A DNA stretch of 64,000 nucleotides from Puia sp. Its GTDB lineage: Bacteria > Bacteroidota > Bacteroidia > Chitinophagales > Chitinophagaceae. The stretch is taken from contig JARLGZ010000109.1 in NCBI GenBank assembly GCA_031292515.1, positions 1-64,000 on the forward strand, read 5' to 3'. Below the pieces are notes generated by a model, which saw only the letters and a program-made list of their open reading frames with translations, ran no database searches and had not been told where the DNA came from. The position numbers and the translations under genes were made by a program. Each line of letters begins with the position of its first letter. Within the stretch, counting starts at the first letter, position 1. Below are positions 1 through 8,668 of this stretch, piece by piece.

Positions 1-915
1 AAGACCTTGAAATATCTTCAACAGCCTTACGCTTGGTATTTATCCCTGAAAAGAAAAAACAAATGCCATTCTTCCATCCTTTCCCTGTGTCGGGTGCGTC
101 ATCCGGCACAACTGTTAATGAAAGAGATCAACATGATTAGAGTTTATTGCTCCGATACCCGGTTTCTACATTGGCCGCTGTCGGCTGTTTATCACCAGAT
201 ACGTAGGGATGGAGCGGCTGGTTTTACATTGAGCGCATTTTACAAGTATGTCTGCCGGCTGCATTTAAAAAGATCCCTGCCAGGGCACCGGAGGAAGAAT
301 CATCATACCGGTATTCGGGCTACAGCCCCCTTTCAGATCCTTCATGCCGATTCTACCGTCTTTAAAACACTCGATAATGTCAAAAACTATATCTATCTCA
401 TTCAGGACAATTTTTCGAGGGCCATTCTAGGCTATCTTGTAGAACGGGAATGTAAGGCCATCCATGCTTTCGGGAACCTTCAGACCGTCATTCGGGAGCA
501 TCTCATCCCTGCGGGTATCTCTTCCTGCGAACTCATCACCGATGACGGATCAGAAAATGCAGGACCGGTTAATGAATTAATCAGACAAACAGAGTATCCA
601 TCGATTACCCATCTCATCGCTCAGCGGGATATCGAGTTCTCCAACTCGATGATTGAAGCGGCCAACAAGCAATTAAAGTACGGATTCCTATACCATCAGC
701 ATATTCCCGACTACGGAGCGTTGGCAAAATATATTAAACAGGCGATTGAAGATTTTAACAACCGGCCGCACGCAGCTCTCCTGGGGCTGACGCCCATTGA
801 AGTCTCACAGGGCAAATCGATCAACAAAGCCCTTATTCAACAACAAATGGCAGCCGGAAAAACCGCAAGAATTGCAGAAAACAAGAACGCTAAATGTTGC
901 CACTACAGTTTTTGA
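1..915 (+). CDS. DDE-type transposase (rve integrase core), 5' end outside window
   Basis: The reading frame is open to the left window edge, so the true start is not visible; a TTG at 7 is only a possible start. The integrase catalytic core is recognisable: a first Asp in an HADST context near residue 115, a second in a TDDGSEN context near 179-180, and a Glu in a MIEAANKQ context near 217, the D-D-E arrangement that cuts and joins transposon ends. A C-terminal NRPHAALLGLTPIE segment is typical of IS3-like OrfB proteins. A matching OrfA or terminal inverted repeats cannot be seen because the left part is missing. The 254 bases downstream hold no gene I recognise and may include the element's right end. 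Confidence 0.8.
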   Translation, partial: KTLKYLQQPYAWYLSLKRKNKCHSSILSLCRVRHPAQLLMKEINMIRVYCSDTRFLHWPLSAVYHQIRRDGAAGFTLSAFYKYVCRLHLKRSLPGHRRKNHHTGIRATAPFQILHADSTVFKTLDNVKNYIYLIQDNFSRAILGYLVERECKAIHAFGNLQTVIREHLIPAGISSCELITDDGSENAGPVNELIRQTEYPSITHLIAQRDIEFSNSMIEAANKQLKYGFLYHQHIPDYGALAKYIKQAIEDFNNRPHAALLGLTPIEVSQGKSINKALIQQQMAAGKTARIAENKNAKCCHYSF

Positions 916-1169
916 TGAGACTGATGGCAAAAAATGAATTCTCCTCCTTGACGGCTATTCCGCTACCTGCTCGTTCGGCGAAAGCCCAACCGGCTTGACG
1001 AAATAAAAACGTATTCCGGAAATATTGCTTGGCCGCCGAAGTTTTTTTCGCTTTGTCGAATATCCGAACGCCTGGTTATCAAAAGACCGTGTAGGTTGCT
1101 GCGTACGTAATTTCCATTCAACGAGTGGTCTTTCACAAAGTTAAGGAATCTGCGCGGTTATCCCCGCTG

Positions 1170-2489
1170 CTAGTAATTCAACTGGTTCGCATACCGCAGC
1201 AGCTGCACTTCCGCGGTCTTGGCGGCGAAACTCAGGTTGGTGAGCATATATCCCGCATTCTCGAAACTCTGCTGCGCGTTCCTGACGTCGACGATCGTCG
1301 CCTGCCTCAGTTCGAACCTTTGCAGGACCAGGTCCAGGAGCTGCCTGGACAGGTCATAATTGCTCCTCGCGGTCTCGAGCTGCCGGATATTGCTGTTGTA
1401 GGCCTGCCAGCTTTTTACCGCGTTGGCCGTATAGTTCAGCACCAGCGTGTCCTTTTGGAGCGCGGCTATCTTTGTATTGATACCGGCTACCTGCTGCTGT
1501 TTACGGTAGATATGACCGTTGAAGATCGGGATATAAAGAGACACCCCGGCGAAGGGGCCATAACTGAGGTTTAACAGGGAGAAACCCGCCGCCTGCTGGG
1601 TGCGGCTGTAATTGTATCCTGTATTGACGCTCAGCGATGGATAACGAAGCGCCCCGGTCTCTTTTTCGATATAAGAGTTGATCCGGATCTGTTCATCTGC
1701 GGCGACAATATCGGGATTCGACCGGACGCCACCGATGATATTTTCCAGCCTGATCCCTTTGGTTATAAAAATCGAATCGGAAATCGTCACACTCGAGTCG
1801 GGGTTCAAAGTCAGCAAGGTCAGCAGATCCGTCTTGTCCTGGTCCACGACCAATTGCTGGGCCTGAAGATTTTGGACCTGTGTGTTCAGATCCACCTGCG
1901 ATTGGAACAAGTCGGCATTGTTGGCGAGCCCGACGGCCTGCTGGCTTTTGACGATATTCAGTCTTTCGCGGGAAGCGGCGATCGAAGTCGCGATGGTCTT
2001 CGCATAGTCCTGCTGGCGGACGATATCATAATATTTCAGCATGACGTTGTACGCGATGAAGAGGCCCCTGGAGCTCAGCTGTTGCCTCGCCTGGCTTTCC
2101 AGGACGCCCAGTCTCTTTTTGACCGTGTTTACGCGTTCCCCGTTATAAAGAAGCATCGACGCGTTCAGGCTTCCCGAGACATTGTTACTGGCGGCATTCA
2201 GACTGCTCTTATTGTTGGCAGGGTCGAAATATTTCTGCTTCAGACTGGTGGACTGCTCCACGTCGGAGCCGGAGGCGGAGACCAGTGGAAGCCCTCCTGC
2301 ATAACCATAATCGTTATAGATCGAGGCGATGTCCACGCCGTTTTTTGCAATCCGCAACCCCGGGCTATTCTTCAGGGCTATGCCGAGTGCATCCTTAAGC
2401 GTCAGGTTCTGCCCCCGCAGTCGTGCAGGCGACAGCAGGATTATGCCGTACAGGGCCATTGTCTTAAGGAGAGTCGTTGTAATTTGCAT
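1170..2489 (-). CDS. TolC-family outer membrane efflux protein
   Basis: At 439 residues this has the usual length for an outer membrane efflux channel. An N-terminal hydrophobic signal segment (about residues 8-25) is followed by long helical stretches rich in Gln, Asn and Ala, the pattern of the TolC alpha-barrel with its duplicated coiled coils. It should form the outer membrane exit duct for the adaptor and RND pump encoded immediately upstream on the same strand, completing a tripartite efflux system. The gap to the RND gene is 256 bases and holds a degenerate 15-bp tandem repeat, so co-transcription is likely but not proven. The exported substrate cannot be told from sequence. Confidence 0.88.
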   Translation of the reverse strand: MQITTTLLKTMALYGIILLSPARLRGQNLTLKDALGIALKNSPGLRIAKNGVDIASIYNDYGYAGGLPLVSASGSDVEQSTSLKQKYFDPANNKSSLNAASNNVSGSLNASMLLYNGERVNTVKKRLGVLESQARQQLSSRGLFIAYNVMLKYYDIVRQQDYAKTIATSIAASRERLNIVKSQQAVGLANNADLFQSQVDLNTQVQNLQAQQLVVDQDKTDLLTLLTLNPDSSVTISDSIFITKGIRLENIIGGVRSNPDIVAADEQIRINSYIEKETGALRYPSLSVNTGYNYSRTQQAAGFSLLNLSYGPFAGVSLYIPIFNGHIYRKQQQVAGINTKIAALQKDTLVLNYTANAVKSWQAYNSNIRQLETARSNYDLSRQLLDLVLQRFELRQATIVDVRNAQQSFENAGYMLTNLSFAAKTAEVQLLRYANQLNY

Positions 2490-2650
2490 CTTGTAACGCT
2501 GCTTTTTTTATATTTCCCGCAATTGTTTTCCGCGCATCGTTCCCGGCTTTATTCTGTCGCTGGCCGTCTTGTTTTACTGCCTCTTTTTGTCGCCGGAGCC
2601 CGTCTCCGGCTTTCATCACCGACGTCCATGAATCATTGGCCTTTTTTAAC

Positions 2651-2765
2651 CATTTACCTCTTAATCATTTACCTTTTGGTCATTTATCTTTTGGTCATTC
2701 ATCTCTTAATCATTTACCTTTTACTACCTATTAGTCATTCATCTCTTAATCATTCACCTCCGTGA
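2651..2765. repeat. Degenerate 15-bp tandem repeat at the 3' end of the RND gene
   Basis: About seven imperfect copies of a 15-base unit of the form CATTYAYCTYTTRRT (plus strand) run from 2651 to about 2765; one copy carries a short extension. The last copy covers the final codons of the RND pump gene and its stop codon (2746-2748). Read on the minus strand, units contain TGA or TAA in several frames. The array ends where coding sequence begins, so it looks attached to the gene end rather than placed at random. Confidence 0.8.
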
Positions 2766-5700
2766 CATGCGACTGGTGTTTCCCCGAGACGAATGTATAC
2801 ACAGCCGGTATCACAAACAGGGTCAGGATCAGCGAAAACAGGATGCCACCGACGACTACGATCCCCAACGGAATACGGCTCGTCGCCGCCGCTCCCAGGC
2901 TCAGGGCGATGGGCAGCGCGCCGAGGGAAGTCGCGAGACTGGTCATGAGGATCGGCCGCAGACGCTGGGACGCTGCTTCTATGACCGCTTCGCGCTTCGG
3001 CATACCGTGTGCCCGTTTCTGGTTGGTGAATTCGACGATCAGGATCCCGTTCTTGGTGACCAGCCCGATCAGCATGATCATGCCGATTTCCGAAAAGATG
3101 TTGAGCGTCTGGTGGAAGATCCACAGGCTCAGCAGGGCGCCCGCGAGCGCCAGGGGCACGGTGAGCATGATCGTGAGCGGGTCGACAAAGCTTTCGAATT
3201 GAGCGGCCAGTACCAGGTAGATGAGGACCAGCGCCAGGGCGAAGGCAAAGATGATATTGGAGGAGCTCTCCGCATAGTCGCGTGAGGAACCGGAGAGCGC
3301 TGTTTGGAAACTCGCATCCAGCAGTTTGTCGGCGATAGCCTGCATGGCCTTGATTCCGTCGCCGACGGTCTTGCCCTCGGCCAGGGAGGCGGAGATCGTC
3401 GCGGCCTTATACCTGTTAAAATGATAAAGCGTCGAAGGACTGCTGCTGTTTTCCAGGTGAACGACCGCGCTCAACGGGATATTGTCGCCATATTTATTCC
3501 GCACATAGATCTTGCTGATATCGGCAGGGTCATTCCGCTCCCCTCTCTCGACCTGGGCGATGACATAATACTGGTAGCCATTCATGATAAAATAGGCCAG
3601 CCTGCCACCGCTGAAAGCCGCCTGCATCGCCGATATGACATCGTTGGTGGACAAGCCCAGATCCCTGATCTTCATCCGGTCTACGCTGACCTGCAGCTCC
3701 GGCTTATTGAATTTCAGGTTGACATCCGCGTTCGAAAAGGTCTTGTCTTTCCTCACGGCTTCGAGGAAGGCGGGCATGATGCTCTTCATTTTGTCCAGGT
3801 CCTGGTTCTGCAGGACGAATTGCACCGGGAGGCTGGTCTTCGAGCTGGAGCCGACGGCGATGGTCTGTTCCTGTATGGCGAAGATCCGCGCGTCGTTGAA
3901 CCGGCCCAGTTTCCGCTGCAGATCGTTTGCGATCTCGTTCTGGCTTCGGGTTCGGGTCTTGGGGTCTGTCAGGCCGATACGAGGCTGGGAGGTGTTGAGA
4001 GAGTTGTTCCCCGGGACCCGGGCGAAGACGAAATCCCGCTCCGGTACGGAGTCGTAAAGGAAATTTGCAATCTGGTCGGTGACGTCCTGGGTATAGTTAA
4101 AGCTGGCGCCTTCCGGCAGCGTGACGGTGAAGCGGACGCTGCTCCGGTCTTCCAGCGGGGCTATCTCGCTCTGCATATTCCGCATAATAAACCAGATGAT
4201 GCCACCGCAGACGACAATCAGCACCCAGGCGAACCATCGGAATTTCATAAACCAGGTCAGCGTACGTTTATAGCCCGTCTCCATTCCCTGGAAAAAAGGC
4301 TCCGTCTTGTCGTATAACCATCCATGTCCCGCCTTCTTCCGGTTCAGGTATACGTTCAGGACAGGGGTAATCGTCAACGAGACAAAGGCGGAGATGAGGA
4401 CCGCGGCGGCGAGTACGACCCCGAACTCCCGGAACAGCCTTCCGACGAAACCCTGGAGAAAGACGACCGGCATGAATACGACAGCCAGGGTGAGAGAGGT
4501 GGAGATAACGGCAAAGAAGATCTCCTTGCTGCCTTCCAGTGCGGCCTTGCGGATCGGAAGCCCCTGCTCCAGTTTACGGAAAATATTTTCCGTTACGACG
4601 ATCCCGTCGTCGACGACCAGTCCCGTTGCCAGCACGATTCCGAGCAGCGTGAGGATATTGATGGTGAAACCGGCGAGATACATGACAAAAAACGTGGCTA
4701 TCAGCGAAATGGGAATGTCGATCAGGGGACGGAGGGCAATCAGCCAGTTGCGGAAAAAGAAGAAAATGACCAGCACGACGAGCGAAAAAGCGATGATCAG
4801 GGTCTCTTTTACTTCTGCCAGGGACTGGCGGATATTCCGCGTATTATCTATCAGCACATTGAATTCCAGGTCTGCTTTATTGGCCTTTTTTATCTCTTCC
4901 AGCCTCCTGTTGAACTCATCGGCGATAGCGATGTTGTTAGCGCCAGGCTGGGGGATGATCGCCAGCCCCACGGCGTTGACCCCGTTGTATTTCCAGCTCT
5001 GCTCTTCTATCTGCGGGCCTAATTCCACGCGGGCCACGTCGCTGAGGCGGATGATACCGGAAGAGTCCTCCTTCAGGATCAGGTCCCTGAAATCCTTTTC
5101 CGTCGTGAGCCTTCCCAGCGTCTTAATCGTCAGCTCCGTGTTATTCCCATAGATCTTTCCGGGCGGCAGCTCAACATTCTCGTTATTGAGGGTCGTGCTG
5201 ATATCGTTATAGGCGATGCCGTAGGCGTTCATCCTGTCCTGCTGAAGCCAGATGCGCATCGAATAGCTTTTATCTCCGAATACATTCACCGCGCTGACCT
5301 GGTCGATGGTCTGTAACTGCTGCTGCAATACATTATCCGCATAGTCACTGAGCTCCATCAGGCTCTTGGTGCGGCTCTGTACGGCCAGGATCAGGATAAA
5401 ATCGCTGTTGGCATCCGCCTTGGTCACGACCGGTGGCGCGTCGATGTCGAGCGGAAGACTTTGAGTGGCCTGGCTGACCTTATCGCGGACGTCGCTGGCG
5501 GCGGCCTCCAGGTCGATGCCGAGGTTGAACTCCACCGTAATATAGCTGCTGCCGAGAGAACTCGTGGATGAGATGGTACGGATCCCCGGGATCCCATTGA
5601 TCTGTTTTTCGAGCGGCTCCGTGATCCTGCTTTCGATCAGGTCGGGATTGGCGCCGGTATAGTTGGTATTTACGGTTATGATGGGTGGGTCGATCGCAGG

Positions 5701-5811
5701 ATAGTCCCTTACAGCCAGGAAATTATACCCTACGACCCCGAATAAAATGATCATCAGGTTCATCACTGTCGCCAACACCGGTCGCTTCAGGGACAATTCG
5801 GAAATATTCAT
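2746..5811 (-). CDS. RND efflux pump, inner membrane subunit (HAE1/AcrB type)
   Basis: This 1021-residue protein has the normal size for an AcrB-like proton antiporter. It starts with an RPVLATVMNLMIILFG first membrane helix, carries the LVVDDGIVV pair of aspartates in TM4 that relay protons, and has two large periplasmic loops between repeats of the 12-helix fold. It would take substrates from the periplasm or inner leaflet and pass them to the TolC partner. The upstream neighbour is its adaptor (47-base gap) and the downstream neighbour its outer membrane channel. Its start codon lies inside the first copy of a 14-bp direct repeat. Substrate class (drug, bile acid, solvent) is unknown. Confidence 0.93.
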   Translation of the reverse strand: MNISELSLKRPVLATVMNLMIILFGVVGYNFLAVRDYPAIDPPIITVNTNYTGANPDLIESRITEPLEKQINGIPGIRTISSTSSLGSSYITVEFNLGIDLEAAASDVRDKVSQATQSLPLDIDAPPVVTKADANSDFILILAVQSRTKSLMELSDYADNVLQQQLQTIDQVSAVNVFGDKSYSMRIWLQQDRMNAYGIAYNDISTTLNNENVELPPGKIYGNNTELTIKTLGRLTTEKDFRDLILKEDSSGIIRLSDVARVELGPQIEEQSWKYNGVNAVGLAIIPQPGANNIAIADEFNRRLEEIKKANKADLEFNVLIDNTRNIRQSLAEVKETLIIAFSLVVLVIFFFFRNWLIALRPLIDIPISLIATFFVMYLAGFTINILTLLGIVLATGLVVDDGIVVTENIFRKLEQGLPIRKAALEGSKEIFFAVISTSLTLAVVFMPVVFLQGFVGRLFREFGVVLAAAVLISAFVSLTITPVLNVYLNRKKAGHGWLYDKTEPFFQGMETGYKRTLTWFMKFRWFAWVLIVVCGGIIWFIMRNMQSEIAPLEDRSSVRFTVTLPEGASFNYTQDVTDQIANFLYDSVPERDFVFARVPGNNSLNTSQPRIGLTDPKTRTRSQNEIANDLQRKLGRFNDARIFAIQEQTIAVGSSSKTSLPVQFVLQNQDLDKMKSIMPAFLEAVRKDKTFSNADVNLKFNKPELQVSVDRMKIRDLGLSTNDVISAMQAAFSGGRLAYFIMNGYQYYVIAQVERGERNDPADISKIYVRNKYGDNIPLSAVVHLENSSSPSTLYHFNRYKAATISASLAEGKTVGDGIKAMQAIADKLLDASFQTALSGSSRDYAESSSNIIFAFALALVLIYLVLAAQFESFVDPLTIMLTVPLALAGALLSLWIFHQTLNIFSEIGMIMLIGLVTKNGILIVEFTNQKRAHGMPKREAVIEAASQRLRPILMTSLATSLGALPIALSLGAAATSRIPLGIVVVGGILFSLILTLFVIPAVYTFVSGKHQSHVTEVND

Positions 5812-5841
5812 GAGTTAGTCAGGTTAACATGAGTTAGTCAG
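5809..5841. repeat. 14-bp direct repeat duplicating the RND start codon region
   Basis: The 14-mer catgagttagtcag occurs perfectly at 5809-5822 and again at 5828-5841, between the adaptor stop and the RND start. The first copy contains the RND start codon (minus strand 5811-5809), so an ATG of identical local context exists 19 bases upstream, out of frame with the gene. It fits the gene-end repeat pattern seen elsewhere in the window. Confidence 0.75.
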
Positions 5842-5858
5842 ATGAAAGGACCAATGGT

Positions 5859-6944
5859 TCAATTATTGTGATTCGCCGCCAGTTGTTCGAGTGTCTTGAC
5901 ACTACGGATGTTGACACGGGACTGAGGCCTGGCGAACAGGACACCGGTCACGATGACGGTGTCCCCTGCGTGAATGCCCGAGTTGATCTCCACGTTATTG
6001 GCCTCGCGGATGCCTGTCTGCACATTGGCAAACAACGCCTTGCCGTCTTTTATCAGAATCACCTGGCTATTCTTGTCATCGGGAATGATACAGTTGGTAG
6101 GCACCAGGATCGCTTTTTTGTCCGAGCCGGCGTTGATGAATACCTTCACAAAAGCGCCGGGATGTCCCTGACCATCCTGCAGCACGGCTCTCACTTTCAG
6201 GTTGCGGCTCGTTTGATTGACCTGCGGTTCGGTGGCAATAATCACCGCCTTGCGACGGATTTTGGCGCTCGCATCGACTTCCACGTCCAGGACCTCTCCT
6301 TTCCGGACGATCCGGCTATATTGTTCCGGTAGCGTAAAATCTATCTTGTTCTTATCCAGCTGCTGGATGGTGGCGATGATATTGGCCGGCGATACATAGG
6401 CCCCCGGGCTTACCTGACGAAGTCCCACGGTCCCGCTGAATGGTGCGCGAATGAGCGTCTTGTCAAGTTGGGCCTGCGTATAGGCGATATCCGCTTTGGT
6501 ACTGTTCACATTGTTCAGGGCCAGGTCATAATCAGCCTGGTTAAGACCATTGATGGCAAGTAATTTCCGGTCCCGCTCCTCGGTCTTTTGGTACAGATCC
6601 AGCAGCACTTTTGATTTCTCCAGCTGGGCCTGAAGATCCGCGTCGTTGATACGGGCGAACAAAAACCCTTTTTCAACGTGTCCGCCTTCCGGCACATCCA
6701 GAAAGGTGATCCGTCCGCTGACCTCGGGATGCAGCTCCACGTACTCGCCCGCCACGATGCTGCCGTTCGCCTCTACCGAGTTATTGAGAGCGCTGGATTC
6801 CGCTACGATGACATCGACGAGGGTCGGTTGATCGGCACGGGGGGCGGATCTGCCCGCATCCTCTTTTTCCACGCAGGATGCGGCAAATAATGAGAGGCAA
6901 ACCAGGGAGAAAAATATTCCGGGGGCTTGGGGCGGCCTAACCAT
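5859..6944 (-). CDS. RND efflux periplasmic adaptor (membrane fusion protein), lipoprotein
   Basis: A 361-residue HlyD/AcrA-like adaptor. I place the start at 6944, where the product begins with a short basic region, a hydrophobic stretch and an AASC lipobox, rather than at the ATG 36 bases upstream. It then shows the biotinyl-lipoyl-like half (GGHVEKGFLFARIND), a central alpha-hairpin, the second lipoyl half (IRAPFSGTVGLRQVSPG) and beta-barrel and membrane-proximal domains ending in an HAGDTVIVTGV stretch. It should bridge the inner membrane pump to the outer membrane channel. It is the first gene of the adaptor-pump-TolC operon and has a -7 promoter element about 35 bases upstream. Confidence 0.9.
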   Translation of the reverse strand: MVRPPQAPGIFFSLVCLSLFAASCVEKEDAGRSAPRADQPTLVDVIVAESSALNNSVEANGSIVAGEYVELHPEVSGRITFLDVPEGGHVEKGFLFARINDADLQAQLEKSKVLLDLYQKTEERDRKLLAINGLNQADYDLALNNVNSTKADIAYTQAQLDKTLIRAPFSGTVGLRQVSPGAYVSPANIIATIQQLDKNKIDFTLPEQYSRIVRKGEVLDVEVDASAKIRRKAVIIATEPQVNQTSRNLKVRAVLQDGQGHPGAFVKVFINAGSDKKAILVPTNCIIPDDKNSQVILIKDGKALFANVQTGIREANNVEINSGIHAGDTVIVTGVLFARPQSRVNIRSVKTLEQLAANHNN

Positions 6945-6977
6945 GTAGCTGTTTTTAAGGAGGTCAGTGTATGGCGC

Positions 6978-6985
6978 CAAATATA
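6978..6985 (-). promoter_or_regulatory. -7 promoter element for the first RND operon
   Basis: The minus strand reads TATATTTG, an exact match to the Bacteroidota TAnnTTTG -7 box, 34 bases before the adaptor ATG at 6944. No clear TTG -33 box is seen at the expected distance. The position supports the downstream start choice for the adaptor. Confidence 0.5.
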
Positions 6986-7076
6986 GCGAGAAAAGGATCT
7001 CGCCTTGTGGCCTGTCAGCGTGATTTACATGAGTGGTAAGCGCTTGCCCGGAGCGGATTGTGTATTATCTTTCAGT

Positions 7077-8135
7077 ATGGAGCCGTTGATTTTCAGGATA
7101 ACTGATATTGCTCCCGAAACACGGGATGCCGCGACACTGAAGCTGGAGCCGGTCGGGGGTGAATTGTATGTGCCCGGCAAGATGCCGGCCTATGAGGCGG
7201 GTCAGTTTCTGACCTTCCTGCTGACCCTTCGGGGAAGAGCATTGCGACGATCTTATTCGATTTGTTCTGCTCCGGGAGTCGACCCTTTCCTCGCAGTCAC
7301 CATAAAACGGGTGGCCAATGGAGAAGTATCGCGATACCTGCTCGATCATTGCCGGGTCGGAGATACCCTGGTTTCTCTGCCGCCCTTTGGCAGGTTCACG
7401 CTTGCCACCCACCCGCAACAGCAAAGAAATATATTTTTTATTGCAGCGGGCAGTGGGATGATTCCCGTATTTTCTCTGCTAAAAAAAGTGTTGCGGGAAG
7501 AGCCGCTCAGCCGGGTGACGCTTCTCTCCCAGGACCGGGACGAAGACAGCATCCTGTTCAGGAAAAGCCTTGCGGTGCTGAGAGTACGATTTCCCCTGTC
7601 CTTTCATTGGTCGGCTTTCCTGAGCAAGCCTGCTGATCCGCGTATAAACGGCCGGCATCTCAATAGTACGATCCTCGAAGAAACCGTCGGAAGGCAAGGA
7701 GCCTCCGTTCCCGATGCGGAGACCCTGTTTTTCCTCTGCGGCCCCCTTCCGTTTATGCGGATGAGCTGGTTTACGCTTCGGGTGATGGGCATAGAAGAAC
7801 GGCAGATAAAAAAAGAGAACTTTACGGTGGATGCTGTTCCGGCGCCGCCGGTATCCACGGACAACAGGCCCAGGCGGGTGACGATACATTACCGTCAGAA
7901 AACCTGCACGATCCGCGTGGCCTATCCGGATACGATCCTTACCGCCGCCTTGCATCAAGGCATTCCCCTGCCTTATAGCTGCCGGGGAGGACGTTGTTCG
8001 GCCTGTATGGCGAGATGCCTGGATGGACAGGTGAAAATGAGTATCAACGAAGTGCTGTCGGAAAAAGACCTGGAGCAGGGATGGGTGCTGACCTGCGTAG
8101 GCTATGCGGAGACGGATGCGGAAATAACGGTCTAA
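7077..8135 (+). CDS. FAD/NAD(P)H oxidoreductase with C-terminal 2Fe-2S ferredoxin domain (PaaE-like)
   Basis: A 352-residue electron-transfer flavoprotein. From the start chosen at 7077 it shows an FAD-binding barrel with an RSYS motif (about residues 58-61), an NAD(P)-binding domain with AAGSGMIPV (about 122-130), and a plant-type ferredoxin domain whose cysteines C302, C307, C310 and C340 have the C-x4-C-x2-C...C spacing for a 2Fe-2S cluster. Proteins of this build pass electrons from NAD(P)H to an oxygenase, as in the phenylacetyl-CoA epoxidase reductase PaaE, or to other acceptors. No oxygenase genes are nearby, so the partner is unknown. A longer frame from 7005 exists, but its extra 24 residues do not look like the family. 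Confidence 0.85.
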   Translation: MEPLIFRITDIAPETRDAATLKLEPVGGELYVPGKMPAYEAGQFLTFLLTLRGRALRRSYSICSAPGVDPFLAVTIKRVANGEVSRYLLDHCRVGDTLVSLPPFGRFTLATHPQQQRNIFFIAAGSGMIPVFSLLKKVLREEPLSRVTLLSQDRDEDSILFRKSLAVLRVRFPLSFHWSAFLSKPADPRINGRHLNSTILEETVGRQGASVPDAETLFFLCGPLPFMRMSWFTLRVMGIEERQIKKENFTVDAVPAPPVSTDNRPRRVTIHYRQKTCTIRVAYPDTILTAALHQGIPLPYSCRGGRCSACMARCLDGQVKMSINEVLSEKDLEQGWVLTCVGYAETDAEITV

Positions 8136-8141
8136 TAGTCC

Positions 8142-8615
8142 TTACAGTTCAAACGCCAGCGGCAGGAGCATGCTGGCTTTCTCCACCAGCCACACCTGTC
8201 CTTCCAGGCCGCCCAGGAGCAGTCGGATGGGCTGCCCTGTCTTCCGTTCAAACTCTTTTATCGATTGACGGCAGATGCCGCAGGGAGTGATCGGCTTGTT
8301 GCTGGGGCCACGCTCGTCATCGTAGCTGATGGCCAGGGTCTCGATAGCCACACCCGGATAAAGGGAGGCTGCGGTGGCGAGCACGACCCCTTCGGCGCAT
8401 AGTCCGGCCGGAAAAGCGGCGTTTTCCTGGTTGGAGCCCCGGACGATCTCTCCGTTTGTCAGCTTTGCCGCAGCTCCTACCCTGAAACGGGAATAGGGTG
8501 CATAGGCCTGCCGGGTTGCCGATCGGGCCCCGTTGAGCAATTGTGAGTCGGAGTCACCGAGTTCGCCGCCATGATCATAGATGGCAAAAATGAAGCTGTA
8601 CTCTTTGTTTTGCAT
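8142..8615 (-). CDS. cdd: Cytidine deaminase
   Basis: A 157-residue member of the zinc cytidine deaminases, which convert cytidine and deoxycytidine to uridine forms in pyrimidine salvage. The active site signature is present: NQENAAFPAGLCAEG with a zinc-binding Cys73 and catalytic Glu75, and PCGICRQ with zinc-binding Cys112 and Cys115. The three-cysteine zinc site marks the homotetrameric (Bacillus-like) class. It is convergent with the flavoreductase, with only six bases between their stop codons. Confidence 0.92.
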   Translation of the reverse strand: MQNKEYSFIFAIYDHGGELGDSDSQLLNGARSATRQAYAPYSRFRVGAAAKLTNGEIVRGSNQENAAFPAGLCAEGVVLATAASLYPGVAIETLAISYDDERGPSNKPITPCGICRQSIKEFERKTGQPIRLLLGGLEGQVWLVEKASMLLPLAFEL

Positions 8616-8668
8616 ATACCCATTTTTACAGCAGGGTCCTGGTTACGGACAGACACCGGTTCCGACCG

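Noticed and set aside
1-1170. Full insertion sequence with ends
   Set aside because: The left end lies outside the window and no terminal inverted repeat can be tested, so only the transposase fragment is reported.
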